This document shows, in pieces, positions 1 to 11,893 of a stretch of 64,000 nucleotides of DNA. Position numbers and translations under genes: made by a program. Below the pieces are notes generated by a model. The model had not been told where the DNA came from and made no database searches. It was given only the letters and a program-made list of their open reading frames with translations. Numbering within the stretch: the stretch's first letter is position 1; each line of letters begins with the position of its first letter. Origin of the DNA: Leptodontidium sp. MPI-SDFR-AT-0119 (taxonomy: Eukaryota; Ascomycota; Leotiomycetes; Helotiales; Leptodontidiaceae); assembly GCA_020726505.1 (NCBI GenBank), contig JAHLEZ010000005.1, forward strand, positions 2,170,001 through 2,234,000, in the 5' to 3' direction.

Positions 1-622
1 CAAACACAACCAACTGTTGTCAAATATCACTCACCAATTCAAACCACCCACCTTTCTGCTCCATAAAAGCCTCATTTCCCAATTCAACTTATTAACTCAC
101 CATTCGACTCACCCCGAAATATCAAAGAGTCATCCACGCCCTCTCCTCTCTTGTCCTATTGGTCCTATCTCACCCAGCTCCCGATTACGCACCCCATCCA
201 ATAGTCGCCCCACTGTTCTTATCGTATCGCATGCATCGCATTGAGCTGACCAGAGCTTAGCTCCCGAGCTCTCCATCTCCCCGTCCTGGCCAGGCTTCCT
301 CCCACTCCCCCTTTGTCCTTTGTCAACAACACCAGCCTTCACTCCTATATCAGCTACAGTATCATCAGATCACTCACAGGAATTCTTGGAATCTTCCAGT
401 TCAATCCAACCCAGCTAGGTATCTACTGTACACTCACCAACCAGCTAGAAAACAAGAACATCCGATATCTCCCTATCTGATAAGCATCATCACTTCAAGC
501 TTCAGTTCAGACACGTCTCTCAACGCGTCTATCAACTACGACTACAACCATCAACCACAGCCATCAACAAGACCAGGACACCAATCCAAATCAACAGATC
601 TAAACTAAACCCAACCGCAATC
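1..622 (+). other. CT-rich upstream/leader region
   Basis: Upstream of the R3H-associated gene. The DNA is rich in C, T and A with very few G runs on the + strand, especially from about 340 to 620, as is usual for a fungal promoter and 5' leader. Short open frames on both strands have no recognisable features and were not called. Confidence 0.5.
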
Positions 623-1735
623 ATGGCAATCTACTCCTCCGTTCCCCCACCCTCTCAAGCCACTCTCCCAATCCAGCCCATCAACATCGAATCATGGACC
701 ACAACATCTGCCCTCTCTAGCCTGACGATCTCCCCCTCCGCACGCGGAACAGGGCCAGGCGTCACCCTCTCCATCCCCCTCGACCTCACCGACGAAATCG
801 AGGCACGCCCGAGCCCCAAGAAAAGCGTTAAAGACGCCGGAGCTGGGAGGGAGAAGATGAGGAAAGATAGCATGAAGCGTCGGGAAGCTCTACTCAAGGG
901 AAAGGAAGGGAGTCGTAGACGGCAAAGGTGGGAGAATGGTAAGCTTATCCTCTCCATCCATCCATCCACCATAACCACTAAGCTAACTCCATCCCCCTCT
1001 TAAAAGACAACCTCCTCAACAACCCACACGTCCAACCCCCCCCTCCCCTCCGACTGGGCACCCTCAGCAACCCACCGCGTAACCCATGTGCCATACTACC
1101 TCGCCCCCCTCTGGGACGCAGGAATAGCCCACCGCGCCTCCGAGCGCGCATCTCTCCATTCCGCCTCAGCGGCACACGCCAAACGCACCGGTATCGTCGA
1201 GGAGAAAGGTCGTGTGCCAGCCGATCTGAAGAATAAACTCAAGAAAGCAAAGGGTGCGAAGACCTTGCTCCAGGAACTCGAGGGCGAGATCCGTAGTTTT
1301 GTGAGGGAATACGAGCGTGCAGAACGGTTGCGTGAGGCTAGATTGAATGGGCAGGAGAAGGAAGAGGATGAAGCATTTCTTGATTCTGAGGATGAGGAAA
1401 TTGTGTTTATTGGGAGAGATAAGGATGGACATGGCATCACGATGAGTGATGAAGTCAAAAATGTTGTCGAGGAGGAGTTGAGGAGGGAGAAGATTGTTTA
1501 TGAGAGCCTTGAAGGTTGTCGTGAGGGTGGGTTCGCGAGGTGGCTTGTTCATTCCCTGGCGGGTTATTATGGTTTGTGTAGTTGGAGTGAGACGAGAGAG
1601 GGCGAGGGGAAATTGGGTGGTGGTGCTGGAGATGTGGGAGGGAGGAAGAGGGTTGCGTATGTGGGTGTTAAGGGTGTCAAGCGGAGTTTCGGGGGTGAGG
1701 ACGCTTTGCCTAGACCGCTCTGGGGGATGGTTTAG
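623..1735 (+). CDS. R3H-associated N-terminal domain protein, frameshifted at a C8 run
   Basis: Two exons: 623-938, intron 939-1006 (GTAAGC ... branch CTAAC ... AAAAG), then 1007-1735. Exon 1 ends with the basic block RRRQRWEN and exon 2 opens with DNLLNNPH, as in fungal proteins with the R3H-associated N-terminal domain. The conserved continuation PPLPSDW then VPYYLAPLWDAG is one frame away from the spliced frame. The break lies in a run of eight C at 1036-1043; seven C would restore one frame of about 347 residues. The C-terminal half has an acidic segment (EDEAFLDSEDEE) and ends in an R3H-like stretch (ARWLVHSLAGYYGLCSWS), a fold expected to bind single-stranded nucleic acid. The exact role is unknown. 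The frame break is either an indel error or a real null allele. Confidence 0.8.
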
Positions 1736-4700
1736 GTGGGCTTTGTCTTCTTGATGTGCAGTCGGGGTGTTGAGATGGCGGACTTTTCTGGAGGCTTGGT
1801 CTTGCGGCCGGTTCTTATCCCATGAACTGCCGTCCAAATCCGACCACGTCAGTCCACCTATCGAAGCACCGGAATCTGGGCAACAAAAGCATCTTGCTTG
1901 ATCCGAGTGTCGAGTTGTTGTTACTATACTTCCTCCTGTTTTTCTACCTGTCCGAGTAATTAACTTTTCCCTTCTGCTAATGTTATGCTACTTTACTTTG
2001 CTACTTGACCTTGTATTCATCACAACTTGTTCACGCTGTGGAAGATACATAGACTGTTCTGTCTTACTATTTATGTACATGATTCGCTGTACGCTACGAG
2101 GTCATTGATAGATTGATAGATCACAAATATTATATACATGTGGATCTGTATCTGTATATGAATCTGAATCTATGTGTTCTGTTACGAATAAATTACTTTC
2201 TTCATTCATCTTATCAGCTAGTTAATAGGGAGTAGTATTACTTTTTCATAAATCTAACACACACACATACAGCTTATCCCATCTCGCTCGAGGATATATA
2301 AACCACTAAACGCTCTCTCTCGCCTTCTAATCCACCATCCAGTACGAAGAATTGGCTTTGACAGGTTATTGTGAACCATTTCGTTGTGCTGTTCCACTGC
2401 TGAAGGAAGAGTTTATCTTTGCTGATCGATCGGTTGAGGGATTCGTGAAGATGATTGTACTTGAGGAGTCCTTGAAGTTATGTTTTGGGGGTAGATGGTT
2501 AATGGTAAATGGGTGGGGTTTGAGGTGAGGTGCGTGACAATAGCTATTTCTTTGACGGAACTTCCACGAACGACAATAGATAGTAATTGTATTGGCAATA
2601 GCAAAAGCCAAAAAGGTAAAAGGCAACAAAGCCAGGTTTTCGTTCTCTAGTACCTCTCTCCTTTCTTTTTCTTTTTCTCTCCTCCGCTGAAGCCTGAAGA
2701 TTGACTGACTGTAACTTGCCTTGCCTCGTTACTGAGATGTGAGACTTGGCCTCTCGTCTCCTTTTTCTGTTCTATTTTTATTTTTATTTTGTTTTGCCCG
2801 TTAATCTCGGCATACCGTACTTCCCACTTCATGATCGCACTCTTTTGATATACCTTGGTGTTTGGTGGTTGGAATTTTAGGTGTGGTGAGGGTATGTGCG
2901 GGTTTGTATATATTTATCCGCTTTGTTTGCGGCTAGGAGGGCGATACATTTGTTTTCACGGGTTGAAAAAGCGAAGGAGATGAGGTGGATTTATTTAGGC
3001 TTGACGTCTGGTTAAAGGGCCCAAAATGGAGGGAAGCTTTTCTCAGCCTCGTGGAGATGCAGTTTGATATTTAAGTAATCAGGTTTATCGGTATGAGAAA
3101 GCTCAAGCAAAGATGAATAATTTTAATATCTTCTATGATATGACTCAGGGGGAAGGAGGAGAAAATAGGTATACAAAGAAAGAGTTTCCTTTGCTTTTTT
3201 GGAGAGTAGATTGGAAGCCGAAGAAATTTGTCAAATCGATTGAAATGAGATGAGGAGCCGGAGGTATATCTGAAGTCTGAGCGCATATAGCCTTGAACAG
3301 GGATGTCATTAGGGGAATTAAAGAGGTTTAAATAGTTGCTAGAAATCAAGTTGGGGATGAAGTTTAATAAGTCAGGAAGAGACTTCAGGTGTTGCTTATT
3401 ATTATGAAGGGGGGGAAGATGATAGTGTAGTGCCAGATGACAATGGACAATAATTTGATAACATCGCCTAACCCCTTAGCTCCGCTATGTCTCGTCATTC
3501 AGGGAAGACATCCTTAGCTAACCTGCTCTTCTGTTATCCTAAACACTCGGACTTAGCAAAGACCAATTTTTTATTTTATTATCCCTTAGAATTTAGAAGC
3601 CAGCACTTTCATAGCTTCTCTCCCCCTCCCTTCTTTTGGATTTAGACTTGGACTTAGTCCTTTAACTCTGGCGAAGAAGTTCTACAAACGGCCAAACTAG
3701 GCTTTATATATGTATTGTATACTTCCCATCGGCTTTCTCCCTTCCCTCGGCCAAGCTAGGATAATATCAAAATTCAAATGAAGTAAAAAAAGCTGCGAGA
3801 CTGAGCCCAGCTGTTGACTCATTTCACTTCCGCCTTATTCTATCCCCTGCCCAAAGAAAGAGCTTGCAAGTATTATCAAAATCTCCGACTTGCTTCATTC
3901 GGCTTATCCTTTTTTTCTTCTTTCTATTCATATGTCTGAGACACAGCCTCCCAGCAGCTGACTTCCACGGGCATGTGCATGTGATCTCCAAGATGTGTAT
4001 AATTCAATGCCTCGCCGCGGGTTCTCAAAAGTCTGCAGTCGATTCTAGAGACCCCAATACTTTTTACGTAGTTCCATTGTGTGGGGTTGCAAGAGGAGAT
4101 CGTATTTTCAACTATCACTCTCTGTGAGAGAATGGTGCTGTTGGAGAGAGTGAGAGCGTGTAAAGAAGATAGGTGAATTCCCTGTTTGTGGTGGATCCGT
4201 TCTTTGTCTGTTTAAGAATTGGAGGGTGAAAAGCATTAGATAAGTCGATTTTGACGATGAATAAACTCGTGACAACGATTCTCTAAATCTCCAAGCTTGC
4301 GATCAAGGTTCTGTCCCGGGATAAGTCAACACTTGAGTTTCTTGATCAGCGGTCTACCAACACCGTCTTCTACATTTCAATGTATACTTAAACTTCGCGT
4401 GAACAATAGGCTTGATTCTTATCGTAAAGAAGATAACTGCTTCTGTTGCTTCTCCTTTTGCGTTGAGTGATCATATACTTCGTCCCCAGGTTATTATTGG
4501 GCCCGTTCTCGTGCATATTCACTTGCTTCGGTAGCACTCTCACATTCCTACATTCAACTCCTCTATCATTCTACTTCACCTCTCTTATATCATCATTATT
4601 TATTTTCACTCTGGTGTCACGTGGAACTCCTGAGACTGGAGTAACGCTACGGGCAGCTTAAGTATATAATTCTTTACCTTTCAAGCTTTCCACCCTGCAT

Positions 4701-5964
4701 GAGCTCGAGCAACACGGAAGAAAGTTGACGCACTGTCGTTCTTTTTCGAGCATCAAAAGCAAACTTTAAGATACGAATCTCTTTAATAATCCATTGTAGT
4801 AGACCGCATAAAAAGGATAATTGGAGAAGAAATTTGATTTATAAAATCGGATCAAAGAAAGGACGAAACATGGGAATGGCAACGACCTTTAAATATGACA
4901 ATTGTACACTCCTTAATTAAATGTGTTCAATTCATAGTGTCTCTTACTTTGAAAACGCCAGTACACCCACTTGAAATTTACGACAGACTCGAGGTTCTAA
5001 ATCCAGTCGACAAATCGGAGTATTCACGTATTCTACGGCCAAATATAAAGGATTTGAAGCAACGGCCAACAACAGGGGTTTCAATAGAAGTCGAAGGTGA
5101 AAAGGAAAGTGACAACCTCAACTCCTTTGGCAACATTTATATATCTTAATACATTTAAATATAGCAAGTATACTAATGCCAAGTCTCCACAGGATAGTAG
5201 GAAAGACATGGCCAGAAAGTTCAACGGCCAGCTTCAACAAAGTCCATGTTCTCCGGGAGAGATTGTTCTGTAAATTACCTACACGCTTTCCCTTTTTCTT
5301 CCATTCCAGTTGTCTCTGAGCTTGCGACATAGCCAATCAGATTCTGGGGTAGATTATATATTTCTCACATTCTTCTTTTTTTTTGCCGGTGGTTCCAGAA
5401 AGCGGATGACCTTCATCTTACATTTCTTGCCCCTGAACACCTCGCTTATTATCATGACAAAAATAACAAAGAACAAGCCTCTGGACGTAAGCTGCTGTAC
5501 TTGCAGCTCCACGTAGTTTATAACCTTTTTGAGCTTTTGGTGTATAAAAGAGCTGTTCATGGGAGTAAGTCTTTCGGCGCAGGAGTCGTTTGTCCGAATT
5601 TTACCTCTCTATGGTGAGATCTGCAGTACCTTGAATCAAGATTGCTGAATTTTACGTGGTTCCACTTCAAATATCCATATGTTTGATAATAATAGGGAAC
5701 TTTGCTATGAATATAGAACAATGCTCCTTTCAACCTATTGAAACACAAGACAGACTAGTCTTAGACATGACAGTAACCGTTGATATGACATTGGTACTTT
5801 TCTTAATAGTATTAGGGCATCAGGGCATCAATATCGTAAGATATGTTGATTAAGAAGCAATCGGTCTAGCCATAAAAAGTTTTGGTTGAATATAATTAAA
5901 ACAGTGGCTGTCTTCCGCTACAGCGCAAATGCCAGTCCTCCAACAACCCTTTACCACCTCAAAC
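1736..5964. other. 4.2-kb gene-poor, AT-rich intergenic region
   Basis: Between the R3H-associated gene and the 3' end of the FAD oxidoreductase gene. No open frame exceeds 92 codons on either strand, and none of the short ones shows a domain, signal peptide or codon pattern I can support. The DNA is AT-rich with simple-sequence patches, for example a repeated GATAGATT motif near 2107-2122 and T/A tracts near 3568-3590. No tRNA or transposase remnant was recognised. It may hold UTRs, a non-coding RNA or a decayed repeat, but nothing here shows which. Confidence 0.5.
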
Positions 5965-7560
5965 TCAGATGCTGAACCCCCCAGCAAGCAGCATAGCATC
6001 ATCAGGATCATACTTCTCTCGAATACACCTCAATCTCGCAGCATTAGTCGCCCCATACAACTGATCCCCTGTCGCCGCACCATAAGCATACCCCGGATAC
6101 ATACTCCCCTCAGTCAAAATACCCTCCTCTCTCGCCACGCCCTTAAGTTGAGCCAGACTCTTCTGAATCGCATCATTCCAAAACGCATCATCCGTCTCTG
6201 CACTCCACGCAAAGTAAATATTAAGCGGCAGTGGCGAATCCCTATGCGGATACGCCGAATCTGTCGCATATTTCCCATAAGCATGGAAAGGCTCGACATC
6301 ATACTGCAAAAGCCCACCCCTACGCGTAACAGTGAATTGCGTCCAATACTGAGTCTCATTGACAACAGCCTCCATGAATGTTTTGGTAAGTGTCGTCGTC
6401 GAAATTGATGCGAAAGATCCACGATTCCCCGCCTGGAGAGACGTAAGCGTTCCTCCAATCATCTCGCTGTAATCTTGTGTGGCTAAGGTAGAAAAAGTGG
6501 GAATGATGCCATTGAAGACATCGAAATCTTTCGGGCGTGCTTCACCATCGTAGAAGGAGAGGAGGGTGACGCCTGGGAGGGAACCACCTCCTAAAGTTAG
6601 GACCACGGATGCCTTTGGATCTCGGCTGTTGAGGTGGAAATCTTCAGTCGCTTTCAAAATAGCGGGTACGGCTGTTGGGTCGAAGAATTGAACTCCACCG
6701 TAGATTTTCCCAGGCTGTGGAACGGTCTGCAAAGCCGCATTGTCAATTCTAAAGGATTTCAGTGCGGAAGCAGGGTCAGGTAATTATTCTCACCTTGAAG
6801 ACAATCTTGGTGACGATACCGAATCTGTTCAATCCACCTTTCAGAGCAAAGAATAGGTCTGGCTCGCTGGAGTTGGATGCTGTGACAATTTTCCCGTCTG
6901 GAAGAACTACTTCGTATGATATCACGGTGTCGCAGCCAAGTCCATATTGATTCGTGTACCACGAATAGCCACATGAAAGAGTGACACCACCAGTTCCGGG
7001 CCCATCTGCTCGTGCTCCGAGAACGTTCACACCTGTACCATTGAGAGCTTGGTAGACTGCAGTGAATGACTAGAAATACAACAGGTCAGTGAGACCCCGA
7101 ACCCGGCATGCGACGACTGCAAACATGAGAAAGTGCTCACATTTCCCAATCCGATTTCAACAGTCCGTTTATCTTCAGCCAGAATCACCATCTTGAATTT
7201 CTCTAGCGAAATATGAACCCCCGTTGTACTTGAGAAGCCAGGATTTGAAGTATATCCCGCCGACTTCACAGCGAAGGGTGTTTTGGTCGAGCCGATGATT
7301 TTGATGGCTGCCGAGATATCCTTTGCATTGTTGGCTTCGACGACACACAGCGGTATCTGGGAAGATGATGACATCCAATGAGATATCGCTTGTGAAAACG
7401 GATTCGTGGTAGTCAAGTTAGAAACTCCGGGGTTGTAGTAGACGTTGCCGGTTATGCTAGTGGCGATTTGAATGCATATTGGAGAGGGAGTTGCTTGACA
7501 TTTTGGTAGCACACTGGCTGATACCGAGGTAATGAAAAGGGCAAGAATAGAAAGATGCAT
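5965..7560 (-). CDS. secreted FAD-linked oxidoreductase (PCMH-type, BBE-like)
   Basis: Three exons on the minus strand: 7560-7141, 7069-6794 and 6726-5965, giving about 485 residues. The second junction uses the TTTGCAG acceptor at 6727, which gives the family-typical KTVPQPGKIYGG; the nearer TTTAG acceptor breaks the frame. The N-terminus (MHLSILALFITSVSASV) is a signal peptide. An FAD-binding PCMH domain follows, with NPGFSSTTGVHISL and GYSWYTNQYGLGCDTV, then a substrate domain ending in KYDPDDAMLLAGGF. Relatives oxidise alcohols, sugars or secondary metabolites using flavin. The loop that usually reads GGGH or SGGH, whose His links FAD covalently, reads KSAGY here (Tyr at 7252-7254). The enzyme probably binds FAD non-covalently or is altered. 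The substrate is unknown, and no neighbouring gene suggests a metabolite cluster. Confidence 0.88.
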
Positions 7561-9842
7561 TATTATTTACAGGAGCACCTATGGTAGATGAATGTGGCGG
7601 GTGTATTTGAGACGACGTGGGAAAATATATGCGGTAACAGATGGCTTTATACTGTCCTGGCTGGGAGTCCAGATACATACGTAATGAGCTATTAGAGTTC
7701 CTGAAGAAATCTCCGCATTTACCGTGGATGACAAGTGATGATGATAGTTTAAGCATTTGCGAAGTTTATTTGAGAGTATGAACAACACCTGACCTAATCT
7801 AGACAAAGTTCACCCGAAAAGTAAAACTATACGGTACCGAGACACCGTGTCGATCAATAGACATTTCCCTCTTCTTTGAGACTGGTTATGCACTATCAAA
7901 TTCCTCAATATGATGAGACGGAACTCTTCCAAGGAGAAATAAAACCTGATGAAGATCACAACGGCCGAGAAGCTCCTAGGCGTTTGTGTGTTAGGAGAAG
8001 CCCACGTGATGCGTTCAAGTATGAATACGGACCCGGGGAACTCAACAAGTCTAATTTATCACCTTGGCTAAATAAGTATTTCCCTGGCCCAATGAGACAG
8101 GAGCAAAAAAGTGCTGGCTCTACTGGGGTAATCATAAATTTAAGCATTTAGTTCGTAGATCCCAAACTGTGCGGGAAGCTCCTATGACATTTAAAGATCC
8201 ACTGTTGATGACATTCATGTTTCCTAGTGATTCCGAGCACAATTTTCTTTGAGTGAAGCCTCACAGAGCGGGCGCAGATTTAGTGAAGTACTCGAGGCGA
8301 CTATATATATGCGGTAACGTGCCCATGCTTCCGCGCACCAGGATTACCCACGACAGCGAATACATTGCCACATTCGTTCATGTCATAGTTTTCTCAGAGT
8401 CTTATGCCATTCTTGTGGCCCTGCGGGTTTTTAATTTTTCTAAAAAAGATCTTCCTATCTCTTTTTAATCGGTTTTCTAGAAATTGGGGCAGAGCGTCGA
8501 GCTAGAAAACTAGAAAACTGGCCCAAAAGGACATGATTAACGAAACCATTGGTATTTGACGGCGTTCTAATAGTTTGCAATAAGTAACAATATGCTAACG
8601 GATTACTTTGTAGGTGCAAAGCGCTGCTTTGCTTCGAGCTCTCATCGCTGATAGCCCAACAAGCCATTCCTAGCCTTCTCTGAGAATCTACCATCAACCT
8701 CTCGAGAAGAGAATCGCTAAGCCATGATTAAACTATTATTAAGTTATGTATTACTTCTCGATCAAAAACCGAGGGCTCCCAATGGGAATTCTCAGGTTAA
8801 TACGGAAACCCGGGAACCGCCAGCCAACTCTTTTCACTGTCCAAATCTCGCTTAACTCTATGCCTTGTTGACAAGACAAGTCTCCTGGCTGGTACTAACG
8901 AGATTAGTCGAGCTGGAATTGGATTGTTGATTTTTCATTTGCTCATTCTCACTGGAATTGCTCACTCATAGTACTGATAAACGCATACAACTTTCCCAGC
9001 CATGGATTTCTTTCACTGCACAAAACCCTTTTGGGTGAAAGGGGATCGCGGGTTACGTGTGACAGCACTTGACGACTGTTGCTTGAAGTGAATCTAGAAA
9101 AATACTTAAGATGATTCAAGTGAATAAAAATCCATTTGATTCATATAAGCGTGAGGAATCTTAAGAGATCCGGGGAAAGCCGACTCGGTGGAGTGATATT
9201 TATTGCACCTCCAATCGAAGAGAAAATGACAGCGAGCAAAAATATACAGATTACTCAGTACCAACAACTAACGGTTTTTTTTTTTTTTAGATATCGCAAA
9301 AATACTTCCACTTCTGTTCAAGGATGTTGAATGTAACTCAACGACCCCACAAATCATTTCTGATTAGTCTGTCTCATGCCCAATCGCCAGTATTCATCGA
9401 CACATCCTAAGGACTGGAAGGATGCCTGGAGCCTGGAATCTAACTATCCGATGCAACATCATATCCGACTATTCTCTTTGGTGCGTCGTTGCCTGAAAAC
9501 CATGCATTGACCCCTCATCATTGCATCAGCCACTCAGGTGATCAGGCGTTGATCTCGCGGTATGATAAGCCAGACGCGGTCGCATACCTTCAAACAAAGT
9601 TTCTTAAACCCCTGCTAGAGATGTGTTGTTTGGGCAATACTATTCTAAGTTGGGAGGTAAGTTGATAAGACGGACGAATCAATTCCGACTGTCCTTCCGT
9701 GCTGCCCTGTTGGAATATAAAAGTGCTGAACCATCACACTTTGAGTTGGATATTTTTCACTCTGTCATCAGTCCTGATTTCTCACTACGGTACATAGACT
9801 TGTGTTATAATCTACCGCAAAGAAACCATACCATTTCCCACC
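7561..9842. other. divergent intergenic region
   Basis: Separates the divergent FAD oxidoreductase (-) and DUF899 (+) genes, so it must hold both promoters. No open frame exceeds 99 codons and none is convincing. A run of 14 T lies at 9275-9288. Nothing else was recognised. Confidence 0.5.
9275..9288 (+). repeat. T14 homopolymer
   Basis: Fourteen consecutive T in intergenic DNA. It is a length-unstable tract of the kind that also breaks reading frames elsewhere in this window. Confidence 0.9.
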
Positions 9843-10587
9843 ATGGCTTGCAAGGTTAGCTCCCCTCATTGACGAAGAGTTATTCCCAGGCTGACAAAAC
9901 CCCCAGATTGGAACACCCTCGGAGTGGCGCACAGCCCGTCTCGCCCTCCTATCGAAAGAAACCAAACTCAATGAGCTTTCTGCATCAATCGCAGCCGAGC
10001 GTCGCGCCCTCCCAATGGTCCCCATAACCAAAGACTACACATTCGAAAGCCCCGACGGCCCAACCACCCTGAAAGATCTCTTTGGCGCCAAATCCCAGCT
10101 GATCATCTACCACTACATGTTCGAACCCACCGCCGAAGAAGGCTGTCAAGGCTGCGCATTCATGGCAGCGAACTTCCCAGACCTGCGACACCTTGCCCAG
10201 AAAGACACAGCACTGGTCGTCGTCTCCCGTGCGCCGATCGAGAAGATCACGGCGTGGAAAGAGAAGAACTTTTGGGATTTTCCATGGGTTAGCAGTCTTG
10301 GGACCGACTTCAATTACGACTTTCACGTCACGCTAGATGAGAATGTTGTGCCGATGGAGTATAACTTCGAGCCTAAGCAAGGTATGAGCGGCGAGCAACC
10401 AGGGTTGAGTGTGTTCAAGCTGGCCGATGACCAAGTCTACCACACGTATTCGAGTTATTCTCGCTTGGATAATTTGGCGGGGATTTATGTTTTCTTGGAC
10501 TTGACTCCTGCTGGCAGACAAGAAGGTGTTGATGGTCCTGCGGAGTTCAAGACCCCTGCTCAGTATGCACAAGAGAGCAAGGCATGA
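9843..10587 (+). CDS. DUF899 family thioredoxin-like protein
   Basis: Two exons: a 12-nt exon 9843-9854 (ATG GCT TGC AAG), intron 9855-9906, and exon 9907-10587, giving 230 residues. The tiny first exon is supported because splicing joins it in frame to IGTPSEWRTARLALLSKE and AAERRALPMVPITKDYTF, the canonical start of DUF899 proteins. The core has GCQGCAFMAANFPDL, a Cys-x2-Cys at the position of a thioredoxin-like active site, then VVVSRAPIEKITAWKEK and DFPWVSSLGTDFNYDF, all family hallmarks. DUF899 proteins resemble peroxiredoxin/AhpC folds, but their substrate is not established. No signal peptide is visible, so it is probably cytosolic. A gene model starting at 10015 would lose the conserved N-terminus. 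Confidence 0.9.
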
Positions 10588-11893
10588 CGGTTGAATTCGA
10601 ACTTTGCTATAGCCTAGTTCACCGAAGTAGTTTAGTTTCCAATATCTACTCTATCCTCACCGGTGTCATTGGGAGATCGTCGCTAAACCAGCAATTCAGC
10701 AATATCCCTCTGTGCCGCGATGCCGAGGAGTAGCGAGTCTGGAATTGTTCATCCAAATTTCTATTGTCTGTGGTACACACGACTCTTTTTCTGGTTTCTG
10801 GACATCAGAACTTGAACTGGAACTTGAATATGTTCTCATTTCCAAAATTAAAACCTGTTACTTCAAGACCTCATATATGAGCGACAGCAGGCTGCAAATT
10901 GGCAACAGTGCAGCTTCACTACTCATGCAAAAATCCAATCCTTCGATATTTCAAACTACCACCCAGTCAAATTCAATGAACGAAACGATTGGCCCGTAAA
11001 CGCAAATAATGCAGATTTTCCCATGCAGCTCACGGTCATGCTCCATGGCTGTCTCTGAAGTACATGATGTTCCTTTGAACGGCGCTTCCCGCAGTTCCAG
11101 CTTATAATTTTTATACGTGTTTCTAAGTAGCAACTACTAGTGGCCGCAGACTTGTTCAATTGATGGTTTGGAAATTGACCTATTTAGTTTTGTGGCAAGA
11201 TTTTACTAGTTCTCGGATTTTATTCCCTTCCAAGATCTGACTTGAATGAGGCCATATATAAGTCACTAGAAAGCTCGGCCGGAGGTTCCTTTATGCAGGA
11301 AAAACTTCACACCGCAGATATCTTATGCATCCATGTCTCACTTCCCCTTCACCTTTTGCGAAGGTTCTCAATCTCTTCAGTCTCTCCACATCACATTCTT
11401 AAACAAATTGCTGTGGTAGAGTGAGAGGTCGATGTTGATAGTTATTAAACACAAGCCTTTATTTAGCGAGATTCTTAAAAAGAACAGAACTGACGACAAC
11501 AATAGCTTTGGCAACATTTGCAAAGGTTGCATATAATCTTACGTACTATCTAAAGGAATAATGTAAGGGAGACAGTCTACGAAATTTATTCGTCCCGAGG
11601 TCTGTATTGGCGGTCTCATTTTGTACTCCACCATCCCACTTTCTAACCCCGCGTTTTCCCCGCTGCTGAGAACGGCAAGTCTCGCCTCATCCCATATCTA
11701 AAAGAGGAAATTTCCATTCTTGGCTTACAGTAGCTCCTCCTTCCCCAGATATTCTATCTCCCCTTCAGACGCCGAATGTTTCTCAACATGTGTTTCCTCG
11801 ATGTTCCCAAAGACATTTATTACATCTCTCGTTCCTTACGGTTTAATATTGAATTTTTTTTTAAATTGCAACTACAGTGAATAAAAGAGAAAA
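10588..11893. other. intergenic region
   Basis: 1.3 kb between two + strand genes. Open frames are all under 100 codons and lack recognisable features. A T-rich patch lies just upstream of the Dabb-GFA start, near 11855. Confidence 0.5.

Noticed and set aside
1166..1837. 223-codon minus frame opposite the R3H-associated gene
   Set aside because: Antisense shadow; the + strand carries the conserved domain motifs.
5929..6408. 159-codon + frame
   Set aside because: Antisense shadow of exon 3 of the FAD oxidoreductase gene.
6727..6748. Earlier TTTAG acceptor for intron 2 of the FAD oxidoreductase
   Set aside because: Joins out of frame and reaches an immediate stop; the TTTGCAG acceptor restores the family sequence.
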